Source of the DNA: Micromonospora sp. MA102
GTDB lineage: Bacteria > Actinomycetota > Actinomycetes > Mycobacteriales > Micromonosporaceae
Assembly: GCF_025460765.1 (NCBI RefSeq)
Contig: NZ_JAMWEG010000003.1
Location: 434,001 to 498,000, forward strand
Direction of reading: 5' to 3'
DNA: 64,000 nt
The number at the start of each line of letters is the position of its first letter. Position 1 is the stretch's first letter. This document shows positions 15,486 to 24,326 of the stretch, in pieces. A model generated the notes under the pieces. The model did not search any database. It was not told the origin of the DNA and worked only from the letters and a program-made list of their open reading frames with translations. The translations under genes were made by a program, and so were the position numbers.

Positions 15486-17153
15486 TCAGTCGGCGGTCGC
15501 CTCGGCCGGCGTACCGGTGCCACCGCCACTGCCACCACGGCGGCGCCGGCGGCGGCGCGGCTTGGTGGCCGACTCGCCCTCGACGGCCGCGGCGGCCGGC
15601 TCGGCACCACCCTCGGCGGAGATCACCGCGGTGGGCTCGCCGGCGACCGTCTCGCCGGCCCGGCGGCGCCGGCGGCGACGCGGGCTGCGGGCACCCTCCT
15701 CGGCGGACGCCTCGGTGGGCGCGCCCTCGGCGGGGGCGTCGGCGTCGTCGCCGCGACCCCGGCGGCGCTCCCGGCTCCGGCCGTCGCCCCGGCTCTCGCC
15801 CCGGCCGTCGCTACGCCGCGAGCCGCGCTCGCCGCGCCGCGACCGGCCACCGCCCAGGTCCTCCTCGGCCTCGGCCGACAGGCCGGCGCGGGTGCGCTCG
15901 GCGGTCGGCAGGGTGCCGCTGACGTCCCGGGAGATGTCCAGGTCGGTGTAGAGGTGCGCGGAGGTGTGGTAGGTCTCCGGCGGCTCGGGCATGTCGAGCC
16001 CGAGGGTCTTGTCGATGATCCGCCAGCGGGGCATGTCGTCCCAGTCGACGAAGGTCACCGCGACACCGGACGCCCCGGCCCGGCCGGTGCGGCCGATCCG
16101 GTGGGTGTAGGTGTCCTGGTCCTCGGGGCAGTCGTAGTTGATGACGTGCGTGACGCCGGTGACGTCGAGGCCGCGGGCCGCCACGTCGGTGGCGACCAGG
16201 ATGTCGATCTTGCCGGCCCGGAACGCCCGCAGCGCCCGCTCCCGCGCCCCCTGACCCAGGTCACCGTGGACGGCGGCGACCGCGAAACCGCGGAAGTCGA
16301 GGTCCTCGGCCACCCGGTCGGCGGCCCGCTTGGTGCGGGTGAAGATCATGGTCAGCCCGCGGCCCTCCGCCTGGAGGATGCGCGCCACGATCTCGACCTT
16401 GTTCATCGAGTGGGTGCGGTAGACCAGCTGCTGGGTCTGCGGCGACGGGCCGGTCTCGGCGGTGTGCCCGGCGTGGATCGTCACCGGCCGGCGCAGGAAG
16501 CGCCGGGACAGCGCGACGATCGGGTCCGGCATGGTGGCCGAGAAGAGCATGGTCTGCCGGTCCTCCGGCAGCATCGCCAGGATCTTCTCGACGTCGTCCA
16601 GGAAGCCCAGGTCGAGCATCCGGTCGGCCTCGTCGAGCACCAGCGCGTGCACCCGGTCCAGCCGGAGGTGCTTCTGCTTGGCCAGGTCCAGCAGGCGGCC
16701 GGGGGTGCCGACCAGGATCTCGACGCCCTTGCGCAGCGCGTCGATCTGCGGCTCGTACGCGACGCCGCCGTAGATCGGCAGCACGCGGACGCCCCGGGTG
16801 CGGCCCGCGGCGTCGAGGTCCTTGGCGACCTGCAGGCCCAGCTCACGGGTGGGGACGACGACCAGTGCCTGCGGCACGCCGTCGCTGCCCTCGGAGGGCG
16901 CGAAGACGCGCTCCAGCAGCGGGATGCCGAAGCCGAGGGTCTTGCCGGTGCCGGTCGGCGCCTGGCCGATCAGGTCGACGCCGCGCAGCCCGATCGGCAG
17001 CGCGTACTCCTGGATGGCGAACGCGCGGGTGATGCCGGCGGCGGCCAGCGCCTCGACGGTCTCCTGTCGGGCGCCGAGTTCGGCGAAGGTGGGAGCCTCC
17101 GGACGGACCGGAGCGGTGGGGGCCAGTTCGTGGCCCTGAATCTGCTCGCTCAT
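15486..17153 (-). CDS. DEAD-box RNA helicase with Arg/Glu-rich C-terminal tail
   Basis: 555 aa. All core motifs are present: Q motif (TFAELG..GITRAFAIQEYALP), motif I APTGTGKT, Ia PTRELG, Ib TPGR, II DEAD, III SAT, and VI HRIGRTGRAG. The ~150-residue C-terminus is a disordered Arg/Gly/Glu/Ala tail with runs of Arg (RRRRRRRR). This is usual in actinobacterial RhlE/DeaD-like helicases and probably contacts RNA. ATG at 17153 is preferred over a frame extension to 17228, because the extra residues are not domain-like. It likely acts in ribosome assembly or mRNA decay; the exact orthology is uncertain. Confidence 0.9.
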   Translation of the reverse strand: MSEQIQGHELAPTAPVRPEAPTFAELGARQETVEALAAAGITRAFAIQEYALPIGLRGVDLIGQAPTGTGKTLGFGIPLLERVFAPSEGSDGVPQALVVVPTRELGLQVAKDLDAAGRTRGVRVLPIYGGVAYEPQIDALRKGVEILVGTPGRLLDLAKQKHLRLDRVHALVLDEADRMLDLGFLDDVEKILAMLPEDRQTMLFSATMPDPIVALSRRFLRRPVTIHAGHTAETGPSPQTQQLVYRTHSMNKVEIVARILQAEGRGLTMIFTRTKRAADRVAEDLDFRGFAVAAVHGDLGQGARERALRAFRAGKIDILVATDVAARGLDVTGVTHVINYDCPEDQDTYTHRIGRTGRAGASGVAVTFVDWDDMPRWRIIDKTLGLDMPEPPETYHTSAHLYTDLDISRDVSGTLPTAERTRAGLSAEAEEDLGGGRSRRGERGSRRSDGRGESRGDGRSRERRRGRGDDADAPAEGAPTEASAEEGARSPRRRRRRRAGETVAGEPTAVISAEGGAEPAAAAVEGESATKPRRRRRRRGGSGGGTGTPAEATAD

Positions 17154-17450
17154 ATGGATTTGGGGGTGCCCTCTCGTGGTGCGCCCCGTCATGTCCTCAG
17201 GGCGCGAACGGTATGGCGCGGGCCACACGGTCGGCGGCGGTTACGCCGAGCCGGACCGGGCCGCACGCGCTCCGGGGGCCGGTGCTGATCAGCTGAGCTG
17301 ACCGGATCGGTGCCCACGGCAACTGTCTCATCCTACCTGAACTGCCCGGGAGCCGTCCTGATTCCGGGTGACGGCATCGCGCCCGGGGGTGACCGGTGTG
17401 ACCTGAGTCACTGAAAAGGCTCTCTTGCGTACGGGCGGTAGCCTGCGCTC
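17154..17450. other. divergent intergenic promoter region
   Basis: These 297 bases lie between the divergent DEAD-box and ferritin-like genes. They contain the palindrome GCTGATCAGC (17284-17293) and, at the far end, the -10 of the ferritin-like gene. I saw nothing else that can be supported. Confidence 0.4.
17439..17444 (+). promoter_or_regulatory. -10 hexamer of leaderless ferritin-like gene
   Basis: TAGCCT ends 6 nt before the GTG at 17451, with no ribosome-binding site between. Confidence 0.45.
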
Positions 17451-18092
17451 GTGTCCGCCCCCGACCCCGCCCTGGTCGACCTGCTCGGCCTCGTCGCCTA
17501 CGGCGAACTGCTCGCCTTCGACCGGCTGGCCGCCGACGCCCGCCTCGCCCCCAACCTGCGCCGCCGGGCCGCGCTGAGCGAGATGGCCGCCGCCGAGATC
17601 GCGCACTACCGGTGGATCGCCGACCGGATCACCGCGCTCGGCGTGACACCCGACGAGGCCATGGCCCCCTACGTCGAGGCGTTGCAGGCCTACCACGACT
17701 CGACCGAGCCGAAGGACTGGCCGGAGGCGGTGACCAAGGCGTACGTGGGCGACGCCATCAGCGACGACTTCCTGCGCGGGATCGCCGACGGCCTCGACGG
17801 ACCTGACCGGCGGTTGATCCTCGACGTGCTGCACGACTCGCGGTACGCCGAGTTCGCCGCCGCCGAGATCCGGGCCGCCATCGAGGCCGAACCCCGGGTG
17901 GCCAACCGGCTCTCCATGTGGGCCCGGCGGCTGGTCGGCGAGGCCCTCTCCCAGGCCGGTCGGGTCGCCGCCGCCGACCGGGGCGCGCTCACCGCGCTGA
18001 TCTCCCGGGAGGGCGTGGACGTGCCGGCGCTGTTCCGCCGACTGACCGACGCGCACACCGCGCGAATGACCGCCGCGGGGCTGAACAACTGA
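17451..18092 (+). CDS. Ferritin-like fold (MiaE-like) protein
   Basis: 213 aa, all-helical. The N-terminal half shows the four-helix ferritin-like pattern with acidic/His ligands: GELLAFDRLAADA, then EMAAAEIAHYRWI. It carries a second ExxH-like helix pair around YAEFAAAEIRAAIEAEP. This resembles the actinobacterial ferritin-like/MiaE-like family, whose namesake hydroxylates a tRNA side chain. That activity is not established for this branch. Translation probably starts leaderless at GTG 17451. The gene converges with DUF3107, and a small hairpin lies between. Confidence 0.7.
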   Translation: MSAPDPALVDLLGLVAYGELLAFDRLAADARLAPNLRRRAALSEMAAAEIAHYRWIADRITALGVTPDEAMAPYVEALQAYHDSTEPKDWPEAVTKAYVGDAISDDFLRGIADGLDGPDRRLILDVLHDSRYAEFAAAEIRAAIEAEPRVANRLSMWARRLVGEALSQAGRVAAADRGALTALISREGVDVPALFRRLTDAHTARMTAAGLNN

Positions 18093-18148
18093 ACGCCGGG
18101 CGCCGCCGTGACGGGCTTCCCGCCACGGCGGGCCGGCCGGGGATGGCA

Positions 18149-18164
18149 GCCCGCGAGGGCGGGC
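18149..18164. terminator. small hairpin between convergent genes
   Basis: GCCCGC and GCGGGC pair around a 4-nt loop, and a 6-bp hairpin at 18119-18132 lies just before it. This is a weak terminator candidate. Confidence 0.35.
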
Positions 18165-18173
18165 CGACCGGTA

Positions 18174-18401
18174 TCAGCGGACGGTGAACCCGACCGCGCG
18201 GGGCGAGGCCTCCGCGATCTCGACGTAGGCGACCTTCGTGATCGGCACGATGACCCGCCGGCCCTTCTCGTCGGTCAGGGAGAGGGCGCCCTCACCCTTG
18301 GCGACGGCGTCGGTCACGATCTGCTCGATCTCGGCCGGCGACTGCGCGCTCTCCAGGACCAGCTCCCGCGGCGCGTACTGCACGCCGATCTTGACCTCCA
18401 C
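18174..18401 (-). CDS. DUF3107 family protein
   Basis: 75-aa conserved actinobacterial protein with no known biochemical role. It has the family pattern MEVKIGVQYAPRELVLES, then a helix (PAEIEQIVTDAVA), then LSLTDEKGRRVIVPITKVAYVEI. Being small, cytoplasmic and beta-alpha-beta, it is probably a structural or binding protein. It lies directly downstream of a TetR regulator on the same strand (65 bases apart). Confidence 0.85.
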   Translation of the reverse strand: MEVKIGVQYAPRELVLESAQSPAEIEQIVTDAVAKGEGALSLTDEKGRRVIVPITKVAYVEIAEASPRAVGFTVR

Positions 18402-18466
18402 TGTGCCTCCTCAACTGGGGCGAAAAAGCCACCGTGGGAAGGCTATCCGATCTGGCGGCCCGATGT

Positions 18467-19105
18467 TCAGGCTGACTCACCTTGCAGCGGGAAGCTGGCG
18501 ATGCCCCGCCAGGAGAGGGCCGCGACCAGCGCCTCGGCCTCCGCCTTGGGCACCTGGCGACCGCCGGCCAGCCAGAACTGGGCCGCGGTCTCGGCGGCGC
18601 CGACCAGGCCGGAGGCGAGCAGCTCGGCGTGGGCCCGGCTCACCCCGGTGTCCGAGATGATGGTGTCGGTGATCGCCGCGATGCAGCCCTGCTCGACCCG
18701 CTCCACCCGCTGCCGCACGGCCGGGTCGTTGCGCAGGTCCGACTCGAAGACCAGCCGGAACGCCTCGCTCTCGTGGTCGACGAAGTCGAAGTACGCACGC
18801 ACCGAGGCGCCGACCCGCTCCTTGTTGTCGTTGGTGCCGCGCATGGCGTCGTGCACCTTCGCCACGATGGCGTCGCAGTGCGTGTCCAGCAGCGCCAGGT
18901 AGAGCTCCATCTTGCCCGGGAAGTGCTGGTAGAGCACGGGCTTGGAGACACCTGCCCGCTCGGCGATGTCGTCCATCGCGGCGGCGTGGTAGCCCTGCGC
19001 GACGAACACCTGCTGGGCGGCGGCGAGCAGCTGCTTGCGCCGCGCCGAGCGGGGCAGGCGGGTGGGCCGGCCGGCGGTCTGCGCACCGTTCCCCACAGCG
19101 GTCAT
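18467..19105 (-). CDS. TetR/AcrR-family transcriptional regulator
   Basis: 212 aa. The N-terminal HTH is canonical: RRKQLLAAAQQVFVAQGYHAAAMDDIAERAGVSKPVLYQHFPGKMELYLALLD. The helical C-terminal ligand-binding domain has the YRAYFDFVDHESEAFRLVFESDL-type dimer region of the FadR/actinobacterial group. The ligand is unknown. The Pro-rich protein gene is divergent. The 149-base gap between them contains GGTAGCCT (-10-like), which could serve that gene. Confidence 0.9.
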   Translation of the reverse strand: MTAVGNGAQTAGRPTRLPRSARRKQLLAAAQQVFVAQGYHAAAMDDIAERAGVSKPVLYQHFPGKMELYLALLDTHCDAIVAKVHDAMRGTNDNKERVGASVRAYFDFVDHESEAFRLVFESDLRNDPAVRQRVERVEQGCIAAITDTIISDTGVSRAHAELLASGLVGAAETAAQFWLAGGRQVPKAEAEALVAALSWRGIASFPLQGESA

Positions 19106-19254
19106 GGGAACCTCCGAGTTTCTGTGTACGAGCCGGCACTTATCACCCGAACCGGTCCGGGTTCGTGAACCCGTCGCGGAATTGGCCCGCCGCTGTAACT
19201 TATCGCCACTGTCACCACACGGTAGCCTCAGCGGGGGCGACCAAGGAGCGCACG

Positions 19255-22200
19255 GTGAGTGAATCAGGGCAACCCGGAGCCGCCACCCCGGGAGAGCACG
19301 GCGACGGCACGGGTCAGCAGGACGACCTTGCCCACGCCGGCAGCGGGTGGGCGCCCCCGGCGACCGGCTGGGCCCGGGGCGCGCCGGCGCCCGGCAGCTG
19401 GCCCCGCACCGACCTCACCACCGGCTGGGGCGCCTCGTCCCCCCGGCACGGCGACCTCCCGGCCCCGCTGCCCGGCCTGACCGCCGAGGAGCCGCCCGGA
19501 CGGGCCAACGGCCGCCACGTCAACGGTGTGCACCACGCCGGGGAGGAGCCCCCCGTGACCCGCCAGGCGCCGGTGAGCGCCCCGCCCGCGGACGAGCCGC
19601 CGCGGGAGACCGGCGGCGACCGGCTCATCGTGCCGGCCCAGCGGCCGGCGCCCGCGGTCGAGCAGCCGGCCGCCGAGGCGGATCCCGGCCCCTCCCGGCA
19701 CGTCTCCGACGATCCGCCCGGGCGCGCCGCGCGCTGGGCGGACAGCGGCCCGATCTCCGGGCCGCCGGCCCTCCAGGTGCCGCCGGTCGGCGCCGCCGCC
19801 TCCGGCTTCGAGGTGCCCCCCGGTTTCCACGCCCCGACCGCCGACCGGTCCGAACCCGCACCCTCGCTGTCCCGCGGCTGGGCCGACCGCCTCCCGCCGG
19901 AGCAGCCCCCGACCGAGCCGCCGCCCGCCGCCGGCCGGGCCGATCACTTCCCCCGGGAACAGCCCCCGGCCGAGGCGCCGTCGCTCTCCCGGGGCTGGGC
20001 CGACCGGCCCACCTCTGCGCCGCCCGCCGGCCCCGACGCCGGTGCCGCCGAGGAGCGCCGGCCGGCCGCCGAGCAGCCACGCGCCGCGGCCGGCGACCGG
20101 GCCGCCGGGCCGGCCGGGGAACCGCCGTGGTCCGGCCCGGCCTGGAACCGGTCGAGCTGGGGCGAGGGCTGGGCGCCGCCGTGGGCGCGCGAGGACGGGC
20201 CGACCGGCCGCCCGGCCGGCGAGGAGGAGCCCGCCGGCCGCCGCGCCGCCCGCGAGGACGAGCCGACCGGCCGCCGCGCCGCCCGCGAGGAGTGGACGCC
20301 CGAGCCGGTCCGGCCCTACGAGCCTGCCCGGGTCGAGCCCCCCGCCGGCTACGAGCCGCCGCGCCCGGAGCCGGCCCGCCCCTACGAGCCCGCCCGGGTC
20401 GAGCCGCCCGCGGGCTATGAGGCGCCGCGTCCGGAGCCGTCCCGGCCGTACGAGGCGCCCGAGGCCCGCCCCGCGCCCGAGCCGGCCGTCCGGGAGTTCC
20501 CCGACCGGCCAACCTGGGCCGGACCGCCCGTGCCGGTGACCCCGTTCAGCGCACCCCCGCACACCACGCCGACCAGCGCGCCGCCCGTGCCCCACGAGGC
20601 GCCCACCGGCCCGCCGCCCACCGGCTACCCACCCGCGCCGCCCGTCCGCGCCGCCGAGGAGCGGGAGGCCCGGCCGTACCGGCTGCCGGGCGGGGCCGAG
20701 CGGTCGCCCGCCGAACCGGCCGGCCCACCGCCCGTCCCCGTCGACCGCGCCCCCGCACCCACCCCGACCAGCGCGCCTCCGTACGCGGCCCGCCGGTCCG
20801 CCCCGGAGCCGCCGCCGGCCGCCGAGGCGGCCGACCTCACCCCGGTGCTGCCGCAGCGCGTCCCCGCCGAGCCGGATGTGCCCGTCGTGCCGGAGCCGCC
20901 CGCCGTGGAACCACCCGCCGAGACCCCGGAACTCGCCCGCATCGCCACCCACCTGCGCCGGGACGACGAACCCGCGCCGCTGCGCGAGCGGCCGGAGGGC
21001 TTCGACGTCAACGCCATCCTCGACGCCGTCCGCGAGGTGGCCGGCGTGCGGGACGCGGCGCTGCGCCGCACCCCGGCCGGGGCGCATAGCCTCCGGCTGG
21101 ACCTCGCCGACGGCGCGGACCCGGCCGAGGTGAGCCGGGTGGTCGCCCGGCTGCTCCAGGAGCGGATGGGGCTGGCCGCCGCCCCGCAGAACCTGCCCGG
21201 CGCCCCGTCGACCCCGCCGCCCCCGGTCCGCCGCCGGTCGGCCCAGCCGCGCGCCGACCGTCCCGCGGAGCCCCGCCCGGCCGAGGACCGGCCGGACCCG
21301 GCGCGACCCGGCCCGCAGTCCCGTCCGGCGGAGGAGCCGCCCGGCCCGGCCCGGTCGGCCCCGCAGTCCCGCCTCGCGGAGGACGTGCCCGGCTCGACCT
21401 GGTCGGCTCCGCAGTCCCGTCCGGCGGAGGACGTGCCCGGTCCGGCCTGGTCCACCGCGCGGTCCCGCCCGGCCGGAGACGTGGCCGACCCGAGGCCCGG
21501 CCCGGTGGAGGAGTTGACCGGTCCGCAGTCCCGACCGTCCGGAGACCCGGCCGGCCCGCGGTCCGGCCCGAACCGGCCGGCCGAGAACCGGTCCGGTGAG
21601 GGCCGGTTCGCGGGGCCCGAGGCGCGCCCCGGCCGGCTCGCCGAGGCGCCGGCCGAGGACACCGACGCGGGGGTCGAGCCGCTGCGCCGCCGCCGGCAGG
21701 CCGGCGGCCACCGGGGCCGCGCCGCGGTCGAGGAGTCCTCGCTCGCGACCGCCCCGGCCGGCACACCCACCGGCAGCCCGGCCACGCTCGGCACCTCGTA
21801 CTCCGGCGGGCAGATGAGCACGACGGAGACCGCGCCGTCGCGACCGCTGGACACCGGCGGCCTGCCCGGGCCCCGGGTGGTGATCGACCACGTCCAGGTG
21901 AGCACCTTCGGCCTCGACGCCACCGTGGAGGTCCGCCTGATCGCGGGGGACCACACGGCGGAGGGGCACTCCACCGGGCCGGCCGTCGACGGCTACGTGC
22001 TGCGGCTCTGCGCCGTGGCCGCGGCCGCCGCGGTGGACGAACTGCTCGGCCAGGCCGCACCGGCGGGCGAGCGGGGGCGGTGCTTCGTCGAGCACACCGC
22101 CGTGGTGCCGTTCGGCAACTGTGAGGTGGCGACCGTCGTCGTGCTGCTGGTCTGCGACGGCTGGGTGGAGCAGTTGGCGGGTTCCGCCCTGGTCGCCGGG

Positions 22201-22272
22201 GATCCCCGGCAGGCCGTGGTCCGGGCCACCCTGGCCGCGGTGAACCGCCGGCTGGAGGCGCTGCTCGCCTGA
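19255..22272 (+). CDS. Large Pro/Ala/Glu-rich low-complexity protein with two small folded domains
   Basis: 1005 aa from GTG 19255, with AAGGAG 6 bases upstream; the open frame extends further 5' but without support. Residues ~1-575 are disordered and rich in Pro, Ala, Glu, Arg and Trp, with internal repeats. Residues ~579-642 form a small alpha/beta unit (FDVNAILDAVREVAGVRDAALRR..LRLDLADGADPAEVSRVVARLL). A second disordered repeat region follows. Residues ~873-1005 form a compact domain (VQVSTFGLDATVEVRLIAG..GYVLRLCAVAAAAAVDELL). This domain looks like the alpha-isopropylmalate synthase allosteric fold. There is no signal peptide or catalytic motif, and the function is unknown. Confidence 0.75.
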   Translation: MSESGQPGAATPGEHGDGTGQQDDLAHAGSGWAPPATGWARGAPAPGSWPRTDLTTGWGASSPRHGDLPAPLPGLTAEEPPGRANGRHVNGVHHAGEEPPVTRQAPVSAPPADEPPRETGGDRLIVPAQRPAPAVEQPAAEADPGPSRHVSDDPPGRAARWADSGPISGPPALQVPPVGAAASGFEVPPGFHAPTADRSEPAPSLSRGWADRLPPEQPPTEPPPAAGRADHFPREQPPAEAPSLSRGWADRPTSAPPAGPDAGAAEERRPAAEQPRAAAGDRAAGPAGEPPWSGPAWNRSSWGEGWAPPWAREDGPTGRPAGEEEPAGRRAAREDEPTGRRAAREEWTPEPVRPYEPARVEPPAGYEPPRPEPARPYEPARVEPPAGYEAPRPEPSRPYEAPEARPAPEPAVREFPDRPTWAGPPVPVTPFSAPPHTTPTSAPPVPHEAPTGPPPTGYPPAPPVRAAEEREARPYRLPGGAERSPAEPAGPPPVPVDRAPAPTPTSAPPYAARRSAPEPPPAAEAADLTPVLPQRVPAEPDVPVVPEPPAVEPPAETPELARIATHLRRDDEPAPLRERPEGFDVNAILDAVREVAGVRDAALRRTPAGAHSLRLDLADGADPAEVSRVVARLLQERMGLAAAPQNLPGAPSTPPPPVRRRSAQPRADRPAEPRPAEDRPDPARPGPQSRPAEEPPGPARSAPQSRLAEDVPGSTWSAPQSRPAEDVPGPAWSTARSRPAGDVADPRPGPVEELTGPQSRPSGDPAGPRSGPNRPAENRSGEGRFAGPEARPGRLAEAPAEDTDAGVEPLRRRRQAGGHRGRAAVEESSLATAPAGTPTGSPATLGTSYSGGQMSTTETAPSRPLDTGGLPGPRVVIDHVQVSTFGLDATVEVRLIAGDHTAEGHSTGPAVDGYVLRLCAVAAAAAVDELLGQAAPAGERGRCFVEHTAVVPFGNCEVATVVVLLVCDGWVEQLAGSALVAGDPRQAVVRATLAAVNRRLEALLA
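19858..20010 (+). repeat. in-frame repeat encoding PSLSRGWADR
   Basis: Two copies of a segment encoding PSLSRGWADR (about 19861 and 19978) flank an EQPPTEP/EQPPAEA repeat inside the low-complexity protein gene. Confidence 0.6.
20308..20445 (+). repeat. tandem ~69-bp in-frame repeat (RPYEPARVEPPAGYE)
   Basis: Two near-identical tandem units encode RPYEPARVEPPAGYE followed by PPRPEPA/APRPEPS, and a third partial unit begins RPYEAPEA. Third-position changes dominate the differences, which points to selection on the peptide. Confidence 0.7.
21310..21535 (+). repeat. degenerate 16-18-residue repeats (PQSRPAEDVPGPxWS)
   Basis: At least four consecutive degenerate units around P-Q-S-R-x-A-E-D-V-P-G lie between the two folded domains of the low-complexity protein. 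Confidence 0.6.
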
Positions 22273-22299
22273 GGCGGTGTCGGGCGGGCTCGGTCCGGG

Positions 22300-22305
22300 A
22301 AGACT
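22300..22305 (+). promoter_or_regulatory. -10-like hexamer of the alpha/beta hydrolase gene
   Basis: AAGACT ends 6 nt before the ATG at 22312 with no ribosome-binding site. It is a weaker match to the recurring leaderless pattern. Confidence 0.3.
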
Positions 22306-22311
22306 GGTGTC

Positions 22312-23355
22312 ATGAAGCCCGCCGCTCTCTGGCCGGACCATCTCCTGCCCGCGCACCACGTCCCGCCGCCCTGGCCTGGCCGGAACGTCCGTCTCGACGG
22401 CACGGTGACGTACGTGCGGGACACCCCGGCCACCGCGCCCGGCGCGGAGCCGGCGCTCTACGTGCACGGCCTCGGCGGCTCGTCGCAGAACTGGACGGAC
22501 CTGGCCGGCCTGCTCGCCGACCGGCTCGACGGGCAGGCGATCGACCTGCCCGGTTTCGGGCGCAGTGAGCCCGGGCAGCGCTACACGGTGCCGTCCTTCG
22601 CCGACCGGGTCGTGCGCTGGATCGAGCACAGCGACCGGGGGCCGGTGCACCTGTTCGGCAACTCGCTCGGCGGCGCCGTCTGTGTCCGGGTGGCGGCGCT
22701 GCGGCCGGACCTGGTCCGGACGCTGACCCTGATCTCCCCGGCCCTGCCGTTCCTGGACTTCCGGCGCTCGTTGCAGGGGCGGATGCTGCCGCTGCTGGCG
22801 ATCCCCCGGGCCGAGCGGCTGGCCGCCCGGCGGCTGGTCCAGCTCGCTCCCGAGGCGATGGCCCAGCAGGTGATGGAGGCGTGCATCGCCGACCTGACCC
22901 GGATCAGCGAGCAGCGCCGGCAGGAGGCGGTCGAGGAGATCCGGGTCCGCTACGAGGCGGCCCACTACGCCGCGGCCTACGTCCGCACCTTCCGGGGCCT
23001 GGTCTCCAGCTTCCTGCGGTCGTACCTGCCGGGGTCGGGGTCGCTGTGGCGGTTGGCGGCGGCGGTGCGGGCGCCGACGCTCGTGGTGGGCGGGCGGCAG
23101 GACCGCCTGGTCGACGTGCGGGTGGCGCCGCAGGCCGCCCGGGTGATCCCGGACAGCCGGCTGCTGGTGCTCGACGGTGTCGGGCACGTGGCCCAGCTGG
23201 AGGTGCCCCGGACCGTGGCGCGGGCGGTGCTGGCCCTGCTCGCCGAGGCGTCCCCCGACGGGTCACCGCCGGGTGGGGAGCAGGCGCAGGCGCAGGCCAG
23301 GGCACTGATCACCGAAACGGGGGAGAGCGGGCGGCGCCGCGACATGGCAGGCTGA
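22312..23355 (+). CDS. Alpha/beta-hydrolase
   Basis: 347 aa. Oxyanion loop HGLGGSSQNW, nucleophile elbow GNSLGG (Ser118), acid Asp264 in GGRQDRLVD, and His292 in GVGHVAQLE make a complete catalytic triad with the usual spacing. A cap region rich in Arg and Leu lies between. This is a typical lipase/esterase/epoxide-hydrolase-like member; the substrate is unknown. There is no signal peptide. Six bases separate its stop from the ATG of the first DUF3152 gene, so they may be co-transcribed. Confidence 0.88.
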   Translation: MKPAALWPDHLLPAHHVPPPWPGRNVRLDGTVTYVRDTPATAPGAEPALYVHGLGGSSQNWTDLAGLLADRLDGQAIDLPGFGRSEPGQRYTVPSFADRVVRWIEHSDRGPVHLFGNSLGGAVCVRVAALRPDLVRTLTLISPALPFLDFRRSLQGRMLPLLAIPRAERLAARRLVQLAPEAMAQQVMEACIADLTRISEQRRQEAVEEIRVRYEAAHYAAAYVRTFRGLVSSFLRSYLPGSGSLWRLAAAVRAPTLVVGGRQDRLVDVRVAPQAARVIPDSRLLVLDGVGHVAQLEVPRTVARAVLALLAEASPDGSPPGGEQAQAQARALITETGESGRRRDMAG

Positions 23356-23360
23356 CCCGG

Positions 23361-24239
23361 ATGCCCACCTCCGTCCGTCCGCGTGCCGCGCGGCCCACCG
23401 CCCGGCCCGCCGGCCGCTGGCGTTCCGCGGTCGTCATCGGCGCCTTCCTCGTCGCCGCCGCGGTCGGCATCGGGGCCGCGCTGCAACATCCGTCGGTCGG
23501 GGCCGAGGCGCTCGTCAACGCCGGTGCGGCGGCCCAGCCGTCCGAGCCGGCCGGCGGGCCGCCGTCGAGCGGGCCGCCGTCGCCGTCGGCGTCGCCGTCG
23601 GTGTCGGCGGATCCGGTACCGAGCGCGCCCGTTCTGCGGTTGCCCGGTCCGGTGCCCGCGCACGGCCGGGGGAGTTTCGGCTACGACGACCGCCCCGGCG
23701 GGGTGCTGGGCCGGGCCGGGGAGCTGCGCCGGTTCCGGGTGGCGGTGGAGAACGGCTCCGGGGAGGACGCGCACGCCTTCGGTGACGCGGTGCAGCGGGC
23801 GCTGGCCGGGCCGGGCAGCTGGGTGGACAGTGGCCGGCTGCGGTTGCGGCGGGTCGGGCCGGGCAGCCGCTCGGACTTCACGATCTACCTGGCCACCCGG
23901 GACACGGCGGGTCGCCTCTGCCGCGCCGGGGGCATCGACATCCGGGTGGGCGGGGTGCCGTACACGTCCTGCCGGGTCACCGGCAAGGTGGTGATCAACC
24001 TGGACCGGTGGCGGACCTCGGCGCCGCATCTGGTCGCGGCGAAGCTCCCGCTGGACACCTACCGGCTCTACGTTGTCAACCACGAGGTCGGTCACCAGTT
24101 GGGCCACCATCACGAGGCGTGCCCCGGGAAGGGCCGGGTCGCGCCGGTGATGCAGCAGCAGACCCTGTTCCTGGACGGCTGCCGGGCGAACCCGTGGCCG
24201 TACGTGGGCGGGAAGCGGTACACGGGCCCGCCAGTGTGA
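23361..24239 (+). CDS. DUF3152 protein, zinc-metalloprotease-like, membrane-anchored (first of two)
   Basis: 292 aa. One N-terminal membrane anchor (SAVVIGAFLVAAAVGIGAAL) and a Pro/Ser linker precede an extracellular domain. The domain has a metzincin-like HExxHxxGxxH motif: His241-Glu242-Val-Gly-His245-Gln-Leu-Gly-His-His-His251. Cys254 and the family motif VAPVMQQQT follow. This conservation strongly suggests zinc binding. Proteolytic activity of DUF3152 has not, to my knowledge, been demonstrated. A paralogue follows 87 bases downstream. Confidence 0.88.
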   Translation: MPTSVRPRAARPTARPAGRWRSAVVIGAFLVAAAVGIGAALQHPSVGAEALVNAGAAAQPSEPAGGPPSSGPPSPSASPSVSADPVPSAPVLRLPGPVPAHGRGSFGYDDRPGGVLGRAGELRRFRVAVENGSGEDAHAFGDAVQRALAGPGSWVDSGRLRLRRVGPGSRSDFTIYLATRDTAGRLCRAGGIDIRVGGVPYTSCRVTGKVVINLDRWRTSAPHLVAAKLPLDTYRLYVVNHEVGHQLGHHHEACPGKGRVAPVMQQQTLFLDGCRANPWPYVGGKRYTGPPV

Positions 24240-24326
24240 AGGACCTGATCGTGGCGATGAGAAGTATTCCGCGGGAGAAGCGGTAAAAAGCGCTAATTGC
24301 CCGAATTGACGTGGCACGCTGAGAGC

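Noticed and set aside
19264..23187. 1307-aa minus-strand frame opposite the low-complexity protein and hydrolase
   Set aside because: A shadow of a GC-rich repetitive gene. The product is Gly/Arg-rich without motifs, while the plus strand has a good ribosome-binding site, folded domains and a catalytic triad.
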